Below are positions 21,866-34,146 of a stretch of 64,000 nt of DNA, one piece after another; within the stretch, counting starts at the first letter, position 1; the number at the start of each line of letters is the position of its first letter. The translations under genes and the position numbers were made by a program. Location: positions 32,003,550 to 32,067,549 of the forward strand of contig NC_030817.1 in the NCBI RefSeq assembly GCF_001704415.2. The letters run 5' to 3'. The notes under the pieces were generated by a model, which saw only the letters and a list, made by a program, of their open reading frames with translations, did not search any database and was not told the DNA's origin. This stretch comes from Capra hircus. Taxonomy: Eukaryota; Chordata; Mammalia; Artiodactyla; Bovidae.

Positions 21866-23244
21866 AACAACTCCCAAGAAGTCTCTCACCGAGGAAACTT
21901 TGTTCATCAGACAGACCTTCCTCTAACACTCAAGGAGGGTAAACACAGAGGAGGGCAAGAAAACACAACTGGAAAATGGTGAGGCTGTGAAAGTGGCCAG
22001 TCAGGAGGGGCTTATTACAAAGTTACCTAAAGCATATATTAATATTAAGGGTCTCTGGACAGAAAGGAGTATAGTGTACATAAAAGAGATGAATGGGCAC
22101 AGTTTGAGCTTCTTAGGAAGAATCTAAGAAGGGATGTATTAAGCATATTCATAAAAATAGACAGATTTTGTAAATATACTTAATTAAATGAAAGATTTGC
22201 ATTGAAAACTAGTCTTTTCCCAAGCTTGTTAGAGTAGAAAATCAATGATGCCTTAACAAATTTAGAGTGTTGCTTTTATAAGGTGGACAACTAGGAGATC
22301 TGAACAACTGAATATGTGCAGCAAATCTATGCCACGTCCAGATCTAAGGCAGAGCTAATGTTTTTGAGGTGATGAAAAAGTAGATTTTGCAGAAGAATTC
22401 AAGAGATACCAATGTCATGTTTAAAGTATTCCAAGTGAATTTGCAAAAAAAAAAAAAAAGATTTATTTTTGCTGCTTTCAGTATATTGCTCAGAGCAAGA
22501 ATAATCTCTTCCTTATGTCTCTGGTTCACTCTGCTTTCCCTTTTTAGCATGTTGCCCTTCAGCTGACACACAAAGACATTTCTAATGTGCCATAAACATA
22601 GACATTCCCCATGCAGTATAATGATAAACTAGCTGTTACAAAGAGTTTAGAAGCCAGACAGAGCGTTCCTACATATCTAACCCAAGTTATTTTCTGTGGC
22701 TTAACATATTTTCAATAGCAGTTCAACCACATGCTTAACTCTAACATAGGATTCCTTTCACCAGCTATAGAAAAAAATAATCAAAGAGACTATTGCTTCT
22801 GTGGAAGTTCTTGTACATAACTCCAGGGGAATTATTCTTTCCCTCATTCCAACATGCTTTATGAGGTTGCCCCAACTTGGTTGCCCTAAAACCCCGATAT
22901 ATACAACCCTGTGTGCACACAGTCATGGAGGCTGGAAGAGTTCCAAGAGCCTCAGAAAGACAAGAAAGAATACTTAAAAGCCCTGAGACCATTACTTATA
23001 CTGCAGAACGTCTAAACAAGTAAAGGAGTTGCTTTCCTAGTCCTCACTATCCCAGTCTTATCCAAAGTACCATTTCCCTAAACTGAAAGTCATCATTCTT
23101 AAGACCTTCTGAATATCCTCTGCCCTTCCACCTGGATCAGCAAGCTTCTGAACAAGGAGATAGTGTGGCGAAATGCCAGCAGGGAGGGCCTGCACACAGG
23201 AAACAGCCAGCATGCACTTTGGTCTTAGCCTACTGCTGCCTCAT
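21866..23244. other. Non-repetitive stretch, no gene seen
   Basis: No recognised repeat. Short A-run at 22447-22459. Frames on the minus strand at 22344-22992 have no support. Confidence 0.4.
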
Positions 23245-23455
23245 GACGTGATTAAGAATGGATTTAAAGCAGAATGCACTAGGTTTAAATTCCGGCCCCA
23301 CCTATTGTTAACTCTGAGAACTTGGGCAAATTATTTAACTTTTCAGAGCCTCAATTCTTCATCTATCCAATAAGGATAATAATACCCCATCTTTGAGTTT
23401 GGGGAAAATTAAATAGTTTATGTAAAGAATTCAATAAGCACATTAACTGTTGTTA
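23245..23455 (+). mobile_element. MIR SINE, plus
   Basis: Near full length: 'tttaaattccggccccacct', 'cttgggcaaattatttaact', 'tcagagcctcaattcttcat', then the tail 'cattaactgttgtta'. Confidence 0.85.
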
Positions 23456-23769
23456 TAAACGGCTACTTTGGAGATGCAGTCTGACCTTCTCCCTGTTCAG
23501 CATTCCTTCATTCGTTGTACTGACATCTCTCAGGAAAGAAAGCCATCCACAGGGCCCCATCAGCCACTTCCATGAGAACCCGAAGGGCAAACAACATGCA
23601 AATTTCCGAATTTGAGGAAGCTAGTGCAGTTAAAGAAACCCATCTCCTTCTGTTCCCAGATTATTTTTCTTGACCCCTAAGAATTATTCCACCAGGTTGC
23701 TTGGCTCCGTCACTTGAAACCTACCAAGAAAGTCAATCAGTAATTCATATGAGATAAATTACCAATAAA

Positions 23770-24202
23770 CACATTAAAAAGTTTAACCTTGTGCTGTGTT
23801 GTGCTAAACCTCACTACTGATTAAAAGAATTAAAATTAACCCATGATACCATTACACCTATCTGAACTGTAAACAGTTTTTCAATAATATTGAGTTTAGG
23901 TGTGATAATGATAATATTCATCACTCCACTTATTTAGATGTTATCAGCAGTATGAGATACCCTGATAAGAACGCAAATTTCTGGAGAGTATTTTATTAAA
24001 TGTATTAAGACTCCCCCCCAAAAGTTTATATCTTTTGACCCAAGAATTCAACTTCTGAAAGTTACCCTAAGGAGATACTCAAAAATGCAAACAAAAGTGT
24101 ACAGAAGTATTATTTTAACAGAAAAGAAATAAAAAATAACATAAATGCTCAACAATAAGGAATTGCATAAATTCTAATAACTCAATACAACAAAATACCA
24201 TG
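23770..24202 (+). mobile_element. Ancient L1 fragment, left part
   Basis: Reads like the 3' half of an old mammalian L1: 'cttttgacccaagaattcaa', 'aaatgctcaacaataaggaa', 'caacaaaataccatgcatc'. It continues at 24742 after the LTR. Confidence 0.6.
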
Positions 24203-24595
24203 CATCTGAAGGAGGAAACAGACTGAATAGGCTCTGTCTTGAAAGCAGGCCTCCATCTTGGGCCGGACTGTGGCTTTGAGCTCTATGCCCAGTATCTATG
24301 GAAACGACACACCAACTGGAAAACCACACCCACCCCCCCACAATGGAAGAAACCCAGGGCTCTACCTAGACTCTCAGTCACCTAAAAGAATACCCTAATT
24401 ATCTGTGTAACTGAATAGAATCATAAATTCTTATTGGGGATTGACCACAGGCCTATTGACAATTGTCCACTGTTAACTACCTAGGCTTAAGGCATATGAT
24501 TGCCTTAGGTTAACTTTGATTGTATCTTTCTTTTCCTTTGTTCAGACTAGTTTCAGGGAATTTGGGGAGGTGGGTTTGGGCACAGACACTTAGGG

Positions 24596-24602
24596 TATAT
24601 AA
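24596..24602 (+). promoter_or_regulatory. LTR TATA box
   Basis: tatataa within the ERV1-type LTR, about 70 bp upstream of its poly(A) signal. Confidence 0.6.
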
Positions 24603-24666
24603 GGTTTCACAAAAACTGGTGGGGGTCCTTGGCTACGAGGAGACTCTGCCTTGGGCCCTCGGGTGT

Positions 24667-24672
24667 AATAAA
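24667..24672 (+). terminator. LTR poly(A) signal
   Basis: aataaa in the LTR, placed as expected for the R region. Confidence 0.6.
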
Positions 24673-24741
24673 CTGCACTCCACTGCCTGCATTGTCCTTC
24701 TGAGTGAGTTTGTTTCCCGGAATGCATGGCTACAACACATC

Positions 24742-24960
24742 CATCAAAAATAATGTTTTCAAAGAATATTTGATGACATGGGAAAGCCCTTGCAATATAA
24801 TGTTATTTTAAAAATTAGGTATAAAACTCCTAAACATGTAGAGAAAATTACTGAAAGGAAATATGGTTAAAATGTTAACAATAAATATGTATAATGATGG
24901 AGGGAATAAAGTATTTTCTTTTGTATAATTTTTATGGCTCCAATTCTCTGTTATAAGCAT
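24742..24960 (+). mobile_element. Ancient L1 fragment, right part
   Basis: Continues the 23770-24202 element: 'aaaaataatgttttcaaaga', 'atatttgatgacatgggaaa'. Confidence 0.55.
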
Positions 24961-25002
24961 GCAATTTCATTTACAATTAGATTTTTGTGTCTCTGTGAAT
25001 TT

Positions 25003-25124
25003 AGGGCATGCTAATCTACTCTAGTATTCTTGCCTGGAGAATTCCATGGACAGAGGAGCCTGGCAGACTACAGTCCATTGGGTCTCAGAGAGCTGGAAAC
25101 AACTTAGGGACCTAGCATGGCTGC
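25003..25124 (+). mobile_element. BovA SINE 3' fragment, plus
   Basis: 'agtattcttgcctggagaat' to 'caacttagggacctagcatg'; the tRNA head is absent. Confidence 0.88.
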
Positions 25125-26139
25125 ATGCAAAGGGAGCCTTCCAAAGAAACAAATCCTTAGCCCCAAAGAATCACTCTACTCTAAAGCCATTGCATTAATG
25201 CTTCCTGGCAGGCGGATGAGATATTTGTGATAGACAGTTTTAATCCTTCTTCACTTCACCCTACATCAGTCATAGTGGGTGGGAGGGGAGCCTCACAGGT
25301 GGCCTTCAGCTGAACACTGATGGGAAAGAGACAAAGTAGCTGAGATCAAGCAGGCATAGCTGCCTCCATCAGAGACCAGGTTCTAGTCAGCAGGCTGTCA
25401 CTGAGTCAGTTGCAATAATAGTGATTTATTTCTGTACAAACAATAGGCTGCTGCTATGCAATCAATCCACATCGCTATGAAGGTGAAGGAGTCCACAGTC
25501 TGAGAATATTTTCAAATCAGACTTTCTGCGGAGTGGCCTGATCTTAAAAGAGAATCATGGCAGAATAAACGTGGTTCTTTGAAGTCATCCTTTGATTCAC
25601 TATCCAGTCATGGCCCAAGATGTAAAGGACAAAAGAGATACATATTATGCGAGACTTCATGACTTATGAAGGTATGTTCGACCAACTTTGTGAGATGGCT
25701 GTAACTGTTCATTGCTATTATTTAATACTCAAAGAGTATTCTATTATTCTGGGGTATCTTGCCAACAATAATTAGTAATTTTTCACACTGAAGAGGAAGG
25801 TCAATATTATTATCATTATTACCCTCTGAAATATATAAGAACATTATGAAAGCTGATGCCACAGCAGTCAATGGCAAAGCCAAAAGGAAACTTATTTTCT
25901 GGCTCCTTGATTAGCAGAAATTCCACAGAATACAGAATTTTCCTACTAGAAGGGAAAAGAGCATTATTTATCCATGGAGTCAATAAGTTGGTTGTGATTT
26001 ACTCTCATCTCAAATAAAAATTGTTGTGTATTCTTTGGATTATACTTAGTTACAAGTAGTAAGTTCCTTCTTTTGCTTTCCTAGGAGGGTCTAGCCTCTG
26101 GATCTTAGCTTCTTCTGATTATTCGGGCCCATGGCACTT
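25125..26139. other. Non-repetitive stretch, no gene seen
   Basis: No recognised repeat or exon. Confidence 0.4.
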
Positions 26140-26888
26140 GCTGCACTAGTCATCTATTGCATAACAAATTACTCCCCAAATTTAGCAGCTTAAAAAAATA
26201 TTTATTATCTCACAGTTTCTGAGGGTCAGGAATTGCGAATGGTTTACCTGGGTGGTCCTGGCTCAAGATCCCTCATGAAGTTGTACCAAGCGGTCAGCAG
26301 AGACTGTGGCCATCAGTTATCTGAGAGCCTAACTAGGGCTGAGACTGCTGGTGGAGGCCTTAGTTCCTTGATGGCTGCTGGAAAAAGTCTCAGTCTTTGC
26401 CCTGTGGGTCTCTTCATGGGGCTTCTCACAACATGGCATCTGGCTTCCCCCAGAGTGAATGACCCAAGATAGAGCAAGATTACAAGACAGCAACCAAACC
26501 AAAGTCTCTAACAACCTGTTCTTGAAAGTAACATACCATTTATGTTACCATTTATGTGTGTTGTGTGTTCAGTTGTGTCCTACTCTTTGTGACCCCATGG
26601 ACTGCAGCTCACCAGACTCCTCTGTCCATGGGATTTTTCAGGCAAGAATACTAGAGTGGGTTGCCATTTCCTCCTCCAGGGGATTCTTCCTAACTCAGGG
26701 ATCAAACCTGTGTCTCCTATGTCTCCCGTATTGGCAGACAGATTCTTTACCACTGCACCACCTGGGAAGCCCATTGTGTCTACCATATTCTTTGGAACCC
26801 ATGGACCAACTCCCATAAAATGTGGAAGGGAAACATACAAGGTGCAGGGAGGAATTGCGGGAGGCCATTTTGGATGGTGCTTACCACA
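26140..26888 (-). mobile_element. MLT1-type (ERVL-MaLR) LTR, minus, split by SINE
   Basis: Reverse complement of MLT1: 'agtcatctattgcataacaa', 'tctcacagtttctgagggtc', 'cttctcacaacatggcatct' up to about 26555, resuming after the SINE to 'gaggccattttggatggt'. Opposite in orientation to the copy at 4.8-5.3 kb. Confidence 0.72.
26569..26772 (-). mobile_element. Bov-tA SINE inserted in MLT1
   Basis: 'gaccccatggactgcagctc' to 'caccacctgggaagccc', with a TG-rich tail at 26555-26568 on its 3' side. Confidence 0.92.
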
Positions 26889-27224
26889 GCTTTTTACAAA
26901 AGTGTGATTTGTTTTTTTAGCCAATGATTTCTTCTTGTCTCAGTGACAGTGAGGTTTTTCACATTCTTCTATATCCTAACCAGCAGCAGGATGATAAACA
27001 AGGAAATGCACGTAAGTACAGTCTTCCAAAGTAACTCTGTCATAACTTAAATTTTTAAAATTCAAATAAATTTTTGATCCTTTTTACTAGTTTACTGACC
27101 ATAAGATAGTGAATCTGTCACACTGGTATCATTAGAATTTTTGGTATGTTTTTCCTGAACTGAATTTCTAGGAGAAAACAGTAACATTATTCTAATAGTA
27201 AAAGCTGCTTGAAAGACTAGAATG

Positions 27225-27400
27225 GCAATAAAATACAGCAATTAAGACCCACCTCAGCCTGTGGGCAAATCCTAGTTCTGCCTTCACGAGCTGCTTGACA
27301 TAGGACAAACTGAGCCTCACAGTGTCAGTTTCCTCATCTAAAAAAATGAGCACACAAACAGGAGCAATCTCTGAGCTTCGTGGCCTGAAAATCAGCAAGA
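27225..27400 (+). mobile_element. MIR SINE, plus
   Basis: 'aatacagcaattaagaccca', 'gtcagtttcctcatctaaaa' match the MIR 5' half and core. Confidence 0.7.
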
Positions 27401-29284
27401 TACTCAGGCAACTGTGATCACTGTCAGTAATGACGTTTTTGTGTTTCTACACAGTACCCACATGGGGCAAAAGGGACTTTGGGGAATTTATCCCAAAGAC
27501 CTCATTCACTTCTCTCTCTTCTTTCACTGTAAGGCAGTCACTTAGTCCTTTTTGCTCTTTGTAGAAGGCAGATGTTTCTTCAGAGATTCTCTATTTGTAA
27601 TTTTTAAAGACTCTGCAGCAGCAAGGGAAAGGAGTGAACAGGTGTTTTATTTAATTTTTAAAATTAATTTCGGGGCTCTGTTGGGCACAGTCAGAATTTC
27701 TGAAGCTAGACTGCTGTGAACTTTGCAGGTTGTTTCCCCGCTTTGCCCTATTCTGGGCCCCACACTCAGAACTGAGTTGATATGTGACCTGAACTGAGCT
27801 GGCCGCTTTCCTGTGCACAGCTAGGATGTGAAGCTCCCCGGAGAGGGAAGGTGGCTAGAGTGTAATCAGAGGCATCTATTTGTCACCAACTGTACCGACC
27901 CACTTCCGCTTAAGTCCTGAGCAAGGTCATTATTCTCAGCCTATGATGCCTAAGTGCACAGCAGGCTCAGCTGACGGTGCATGTTCCATTAGTATTCTGC
28001 ACGTTCCATCAGCTAAATTTGCTATTGCATTTAGAATGATCCTGATTGCATATTTTTTATATTCCCAGCCTCCTCAGAGAAATGAATGCCACTGTTAGTG
28101 ATCTGCCAGGCAGCCGAGCACTCAGTGATGCATTTGTCATCAAACTAAGGGGGAAAGTTATTAAAACACTTGGCTGTCAACCATGAACTCAGAACCATTT
28201 AAGTTATAAAAGTGCTTTTACATGCAGAAGCCAAAAATAAATAAATAAATCAAGGAAGAATTGTGAAGAGGGGAAAAAAAAGCATTTAAGAAGTTAGAAT
28301 TTACTATAAAAATTTTTAATAAGTTAGAATTTACTAAAAAGACTTTCCACTATAATTATGTCCAAATAAAAGTATGTGAATGCAGACATTTTTTTCAGGC
28401 TACAACATCATTTTTTTGGATGTTGAAATTGATTTCTACTCAAAGTACCCTCAGCATCACATACTTTGCAAACCTCAGAAATGACATGTTTTAAAGTATG
28501 CATCTTTTAAAAGATAATTTTTATATTTAACTATTCTTTTCTTGATATTTCTTAAGATACGATGGGCCAGAAGACATCTCAATTTCTATCTCACAAGAGA
28601 AATAAATGAGGAGCATCGTTTCATGGTCTTTGAAAGGGATGTGCAATTTGTACTCCTATCAGCAGAGCTACTAAAAAATGGAAAATTATTATTTTTGCCC
28701 CCAGAAAAATCTCATTAAGCTCCTTGAAGAAATGGAAACCTCATGAGCAGTAATCAAAACATATGCAGCCACCTGAGTGGTTACCAGAACCCACTTCATC
28801 AGACAATTCCACTGGGGACAGAGTTGCCCAAGGACATGCTTCTCACGGAATGTATTATAAATTGAAATTCAGCTACAGAGAGCGACTGAGCTAGAAAGCC
28901 TGCACAGAAGAAATGTATCCACAAGGATCTTTCCTGGGAACATATTGGTCTTTCATCATTGTCAGATCCCCAGGAACCATAAGCAAACAAGAGACAGATT
29001 GATATGGCCTATTCAGGACAAATCCATGGATAGAATGCTGCAGACAGAAGCAATGGAAGGCCCAGCTCCTGGAGGCCTGAGTTGCTGTACATTACAGCTT
29101 CTCAATACAAGGCAGTGTGATTTAGAATGACAGACTGTGCTTATGTCAGCTTGTCTAAGCATGCCTACCCTGTTTCCACTAAGAAAATTGCTCACACAAG
29201 AGCCTAGATGTTATTAACCAGAGGAAGGATCCAATAGAAAACATATTAAAAGTACTTCGATTCTCAGAGGGTCTTGTAGGACCT
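27401..29284. other. Long repeat-poor block
   Basis: Nearly 1.9 kb without a recognised interspersed repeat. It holds a short (AATA)n run near 28227 and a 30-bp tandem duplication at 28291-28338. No exon is supported. Confidence 0.45.
28291..28338 (+). repeat. 30-bp tandem duplication
   Basis: The unit starting 'aagttagaatttacta' at 28291 recurs at 28321; the second copy is partial. Confidence 0.85.
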
Positions 29285-29748
29285 TGTATTAGTTTCTTAA
29301 GGCTGCTGTAACAAAGTACCACAAACCAGGTGCCTTGAAACAACTTTAGATTTAAAAAGTTGTCTCACAGTTCTGCAGGCTAGAAGTCTGAAATCAAGGT
29401 GTTGGCAGAGCCACGCTCACTGTGAAATCGCTCAGAATCCTTCCTTGCCTCTTCTAGCTTCTGATATTTGCTGGCCGTCCTTGGCATTCCTTGGCTTGGA
29501 GATAATGTGACTCCAATCTCTGTCTTTGTGGTCACAAGGCTTTCTTCTCCAATGTGACTTTATCTTCACATAGTATTTGCTTTTCTTGCAAGGACACCAG
29601 TCATACGGCATTAGGAGTTATCCTAGAGACCTCATCTTAGCTTGATTACATCTACTAAGAGCCAATTTCCAAATAAAGTCACATTCACAGGTAGCAGCAG
29701 TTAGGACTTGGACACATATTTTAGGAGACATCATTCAACCCCTAACAG
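29285..29748 (-). mobile_element. MaLR LTR (MST/MLT1-type), minus
   Basis: 'tgtattagtttcttaaggct', 'gctgtaacaaagtaccacaa', 'tctcacagttctgcaggcta', 'aaggacaccagtcatacgg', ending 'tcattcaacccctaaca'. Near full length. Confidence 0.78.
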
Positions 29749-31367
29749 ACCACTCGGATTGAAGAATGCTGAAGCAATGAATCTAGATGAAGAGGATACA
29801 AGCTATGAGAGAACTGACTGCAGGAGACAAAGGAAGAGATTGTTGGAAGAGTGTGGCCGAGAGAAGTGGATTGATCAAATTAAGACATTAAGTAAAATAA
29901 AGACTAAGTATACTTGGATTAACAGCAGGAGGTTTGTGTCTATAGAGTGGTGAAGTCTAGGACTATATTGCAATGGTTGACAGAGTGAGCAACAAATACA
30001 GACATGAAAATCATGTGTGGAGGCAAGTCTCTTAAGACATTTAGGTGGGCAGAGATAAGAGACAAGAAAGCTATTGGAGAGAACACTGCGGTGCTAAGCA
30101 GGGCCTTTGCTGTCAGGAATCTGGAAGCCCCTATCTTTCACTGCTACTTCTCCATACTGAATGGCCACTGGTTCATACACCTGCTGTAGATGAGGACACT
30201 GAACAGTGGCACCTCCATGCTGGTGGCAAAGACTGCGTTAGGGAACACAATGCCACCTGCTTATAATGGGATGGGCAAGTGCCTGCGAAGAGATGGTTTG
30301 AACTGGGAGCACTTGCTAAACATGCTTCAGTGATGAGGGTGCTTTTGTCCATACACTGATGTGAAAGCTTACTGTTGGCAGCTAGGTTTGGCTAAGTCCA
30401 TGATACCTGCTTGCATCAAGAGTCCAATAACCTCTCTGGTGATTTGCAAATCACCTCTGTCTACCTTTCCTTAGACAAGGTACATAGAAGAGATTTAAGA
30501 ATTGGTTCACAGGATTGTGGGGACTGGATTTGTGTTTGATTAAACAACAAGGAACTATAGCTTAGTTGAATTGACACATGAAACTAATCATCACATATTC
30601 TTCCTAAGGACTTCTAAGAGGCCACAGCTTCTGAAAGAGTGCACCAGTTCTGATCACAGCAATCAGGTGTCTACTTTACAGGTAGGGGCTTGGTTTTAGG
30701 CACTTACAGAGTACTATTTTCATAGAAAAAATCTAGATAGTGAATGGAGTTAGTCACCACAAATGAAACTGTTAAGACAATTGGCACACAAGATTATAGA
30801 TGCATTCTTTCTAAAAGAAAAATCTGAATGATGATGTGCTTTGCTCACTCATGGCATAAAGGCACTAGACCCAGCCTGTGGCAATTAGCTCATTATCTTA
30901 TAGTAACACTACCTAATATTATCTGAAGTTGTTATTAACCTCCTTTTGCTTTAGAGGAGAAATTAATACAAGGCAGATCTGTCTTTCTTACCATTCAGTG
31001 GAACATTTAATTATCAAAGGATCAAAATCACCTTGTTATAATGTTGCTGGGCAGCACAGACTTAGACGTAATTATGAAGAACAACTTAAGTGTAATCTCC
31101 TGAAAAAACAAGGGCTATCAACAAAAAATTAGAGCACAGAGATGGCAGCTTCAGAGTCATAACATGTCTCTTTCCATATTCCTATCATAGAAAACTCTAT
31201 TAAGGTAACTTACAATAGGAGAAGCATTCAAATGAGTATATCTCATATACATGTACTGAGCATTTGAAAGCGGCATCAAAGGCACTCACTCAAGAATGCA
31301 AATGCTGTTATTAGCCTTTAACATTTAGTTCAGATCATGTATCAGAAGATGGTGGTAGATGGTGAAA
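29749..31367. other. Non-repetitive stretch, no gene seen
   Basis: The plus-strand frame 29708-29953 (81 codons) starts inside the LTR; a few further short frames follow. No domain, paralogue or splice structure is apparent. Confidence 0.4.
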
Positions 31368-31390
31368 TACACACATACACACACACACAA
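31368..31390 (+). repeat. Short CA-rich microsatellite
   Basis: About eleven CA units with one TA interruption. Confidence 0.85.
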
Positions 31391-32916
31391 AGTGAGCTTC
31401 TCCAAACTTCTGCAATTAAATGATCCTTCATTCCCTAATCATATTCCTTCCATTTAGAGATGATTTTATTACAGCTTCTCTAGAGACATTTTTTTAATTG
31501 AAATGACATAGATGCCATCCAAAAGATAGAAAACTCACAGTTGAATATACAGGGTGTCATTTATAACTCATCCTTCCAAGACAAAACCAGCTTGCCTTTG
31601 TATAAAACCTTGACGGATTTGCACAGTGGTTAAAACAATACAGCCAGCCATTTAACATGAGTAATAGGATAGAAATTCTGGAGCTGCCTTTCTTGTTTAT
31701 ATTACCCACCTCCAACCTACATACATGATTAAAAGATGTCACTCAATTACATTTCAATTTTTCTGCCAGCTGCTTTCATTACAAAAATTTTAAGCAATGT
31801 TCCTCGAAGGATAACTTATTGAATAGATGTTGAATTTGCTATTAGACATTGACAGGTATCCAGCAGGACATTTTATTCTCTGTCAAAGATCATTTATTTC
31901 AGGATTTTGTGTTTTTGGTAAGTGGATTGTGTTTGGATTTTTCATGTATCACAGAGAGTATAGTAATTCCTACTTACAGTGATTTAAGTGCTTTTATTAT
32001 TAGGTCCTACCTATCAGGAAAAAAAAAATGTGGGTTATATTAGTGAAGTGGATTAGTTTTTATTACATAAATATTTTATGATATCTATTTTCCATTTCTT
32101 TCCCTGACACTTTATTACCACCGACTCTTATTAATTCCATGCTTGGTATAAATTAAATGCAAGATTTGGATGTGCGTAGCTGCAGGGCCTTGAGGGCATA
32201 GAGTCTATTCTCTAAGATTACAATTACTTAACTTCTCCTAGGATTAATCTGCCTAACCACAGTCCCTGAGCTATCCAAGGGAGAGATAATTTGGAAATGT
32301 AGCAGCAGGCTTCAGATGTGATAACTCATAACCTCCTATTTACACAGTCTGTGGGAACTCAAAGACAGAGTTTATCAGGAGACATTTTATAAGGGACTTG
32401 TGAAACTGAATACAGCCAAACTCTCCATTGTTCAGAGGCTGGGGATCTTGTCTAGGGGCTTCATTACTGGCTGGCACCTTTGTGTGAGGTGAGTTAGCTC
32501 GAGCTCAGGAAGGTAGGGACATTTACCCACACAGGGCGCCTACTTGTTAGCAACTCCCTGGTCACAGCAGCTGAAACAGGCTGTGCTCCCCCTGGGACTG
32601 CATAGGCTCTCGCCGTCTTGGTTATCATTACAAAACCAATCAGGCTGTGAATATTTTCCCAAGTTTCTCCCATAATAAAAAGGATAAACAAAGGCAGAAA
32701 TGCTTAAATGAACAGGATATGATTTAGGAACAATGATGACAGAGGAATAGGGCAAAGGGAAATGACACTGGAAAGACAGACTAGGCTGGATGTCAAAGAG
32801 ACTTACGAAGCTAAAGAATGTGGATATTTTCTGCAGGTCTCGGTTTCAGTGGTTTGCAGACTTCTTTTTAAAGGAAACAATTACTCCTGATCCCCAGTGT
32901 TAACTTAAATCATGAG
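31391..32916. other. Long repeat-free block
   Basis: No recognised repeat over 1.5 kb. AT-rich parts near 31490-32110 have the look of non-coding conserved sequence (inference). Minus-strand frames at 32494-32755 show no domain. Confidence 0.4.
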
Positions 32917-32990
32917 ATATTGACATATACACGTGTGTATATACACATACACATATATGTTTTACATATGTGTATGTATATAATTACACA
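32917..32990. repeat. TG/TA-rich simple sequence with a hairpin
   Basis: Alternating purine-pyrimidine sequence with a perfect 12-bp inverted repeat: acatacacatat at 32945-32956 and its complement at 32966-32977. Confidence 0.8.
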
Positions 32991-33342
32991 AAAATTTCCT
33001 ACTTGTATGTGTCCTTCATAGTTTGCCGAAGCTCTTGGTTCTACATAATCCTCAATCTAGGATCCATGCTGAAGGAGCAATTCCTTTTGGTAATATTGCT
33101 GGGCTCATGCCAGAAAGAAAAAAGGGAGAGGGTCAGACAGACCTGCAGTGGCTCTGAAGCCTTCCCTTGAAAATGACACATATCACTCCTACTCACATTC
33201 TATTTGCAAATCAAGTGGTTCAGCCAAACCTAAAGTCAAGAGGGTGGGAAGTGTAATTTTTCCACAAGGAGGGACCCCACAAGGAGAGAAAATCTAGAAA
33301 ACTAGATTTAAAGACTTTGTTTATAGGTTTTATGTGAATCTA

Positions 33343-33860
33343 AACCTAGATAGCATATTCAAAAGCAGAGACATTACTTTGCCAACAAAGGTCCGTCTAG
33401 TCAAGGCTATGGTTTTTCCAGTAGTCATGTATGGATGTGAGAGTTGGACTGTGAAGAAGGCTGAGTGCTGAAGAATTGATGCATTTGAACTGTGGTGCTG
33501 GAGAAGACTCTTGAGAGTCCCTTGGACTGCAAGGAGATCCAACCAATCCATTCTGAAGGAGATCAGCCCTGGGATTTCTTTGGAAGGAATGATACTAAAG
33601 CTGAAACTCCAGTACTTTGGCCACCTCATGCGAAGAGTTGACTCATTGGAAATGATTCTGATGCTGGGAGGGATTCAGGGCAGGAGGAGAAGGGGACAAC
33701 AGAGGATGAGATGGCTGGATGGCATCACCAACTTGATGGACGTGAGTTTGAGTGAACTCCAGGAGTTGGTGATGGACAGGGAGGCCTGGCGTGCTGCGAT
33801 TCACGGGGTTGCAAAGAGTCAGAGATGACTGAGCAACTGAACTGAACTGAACTGAACTGA
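33343..33860 (+). mobile_element. RTE-BovB short copy, plus
   Basis: Starts 'cctagatagcatattcaaaa' and ends in (ACTGA)n, the same extent as the 20.1-kb copy. The ORF is broken by a TGA near 33468; downstream an open 105-codon C-terminal piece (33511-33828) remains. Confidence 0.95.
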
Positions 33861-33895
33861 AAGCCATGACAATTAATTCCACAGGAAAATTACAA

Positions 33896-33896
<1 letters not shown>

Positions 33897-33931
<35 letters not shown>
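33897..33931 (+). repeat. (CTG)n trinucleotide run, about 11.7 units
   Basis: Uninterrupted; it is the BovA2 SINE tail. The poly-Ala frame over it is not a gene. Confidence 0.97.
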
Positions 33932-34146
33932 AACTCGCTTCAGTCATGTCTGACTTTGTGCGACCCCATAGAGGGCAGCCCACCAGGCTCCCTCATCCCT
34001 GGAATTCTCCAGGCAAGAACACTGGAGTGGGTTGCCATTTCCTTCTCCAATGCATGAAAGTGAAAAGTGAAAGGGAGGTCGCTCAGTCATATCTGACTCT
34101 TAGCGACCCCATGGACTGCAGCCTACCAGGCACCTCCATCCAAGTT
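33897..34146 (-). mobile_element. BovA2 dimeric SINE, minus, with (AGC)n tail
   Basis: Two BovA units in tandem ('ccaatgcatgaaagtgaaaa' marks the junction). The tail on the minus strand is (AGC)n, seen as (CTG)n at 33897-33931. It lies 36 bp from the BovB end, tail to tail; BovA is itself derived from the BovB 3' region, so the two can pair. Confidence 0.95.

Larger units (their letters stand above)
24207..24737 (+). mobile_element. Solo ERV1-type LTR with 4-bp TSD
   Basis: 531 bp starting TGAAGG and ending ACAACA, the TG...CA form of retroviral LTRs. A 4-bp duplication, catc, lies at 24203-24206 and 24738-24741; 4 bp is usual for gammaretrovirus-like (ERV1) integration. A TATA box (24596-24602) and poly(A) signal (24667-24672) are correctly ordered for U3-R-U5 in plus orientation. 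No internal gag-pol-env sequence is present, so the provirus collapsed to one LTR by recombination. The flanks join the two halves of one old L1. Confidence 0.88.

Noticed and set aside
33866..34057. Frame with a poly-alanine run
   Set aside because: The run is the (CTG)n tail of a BovA2 SINE read in frame; not a gene.
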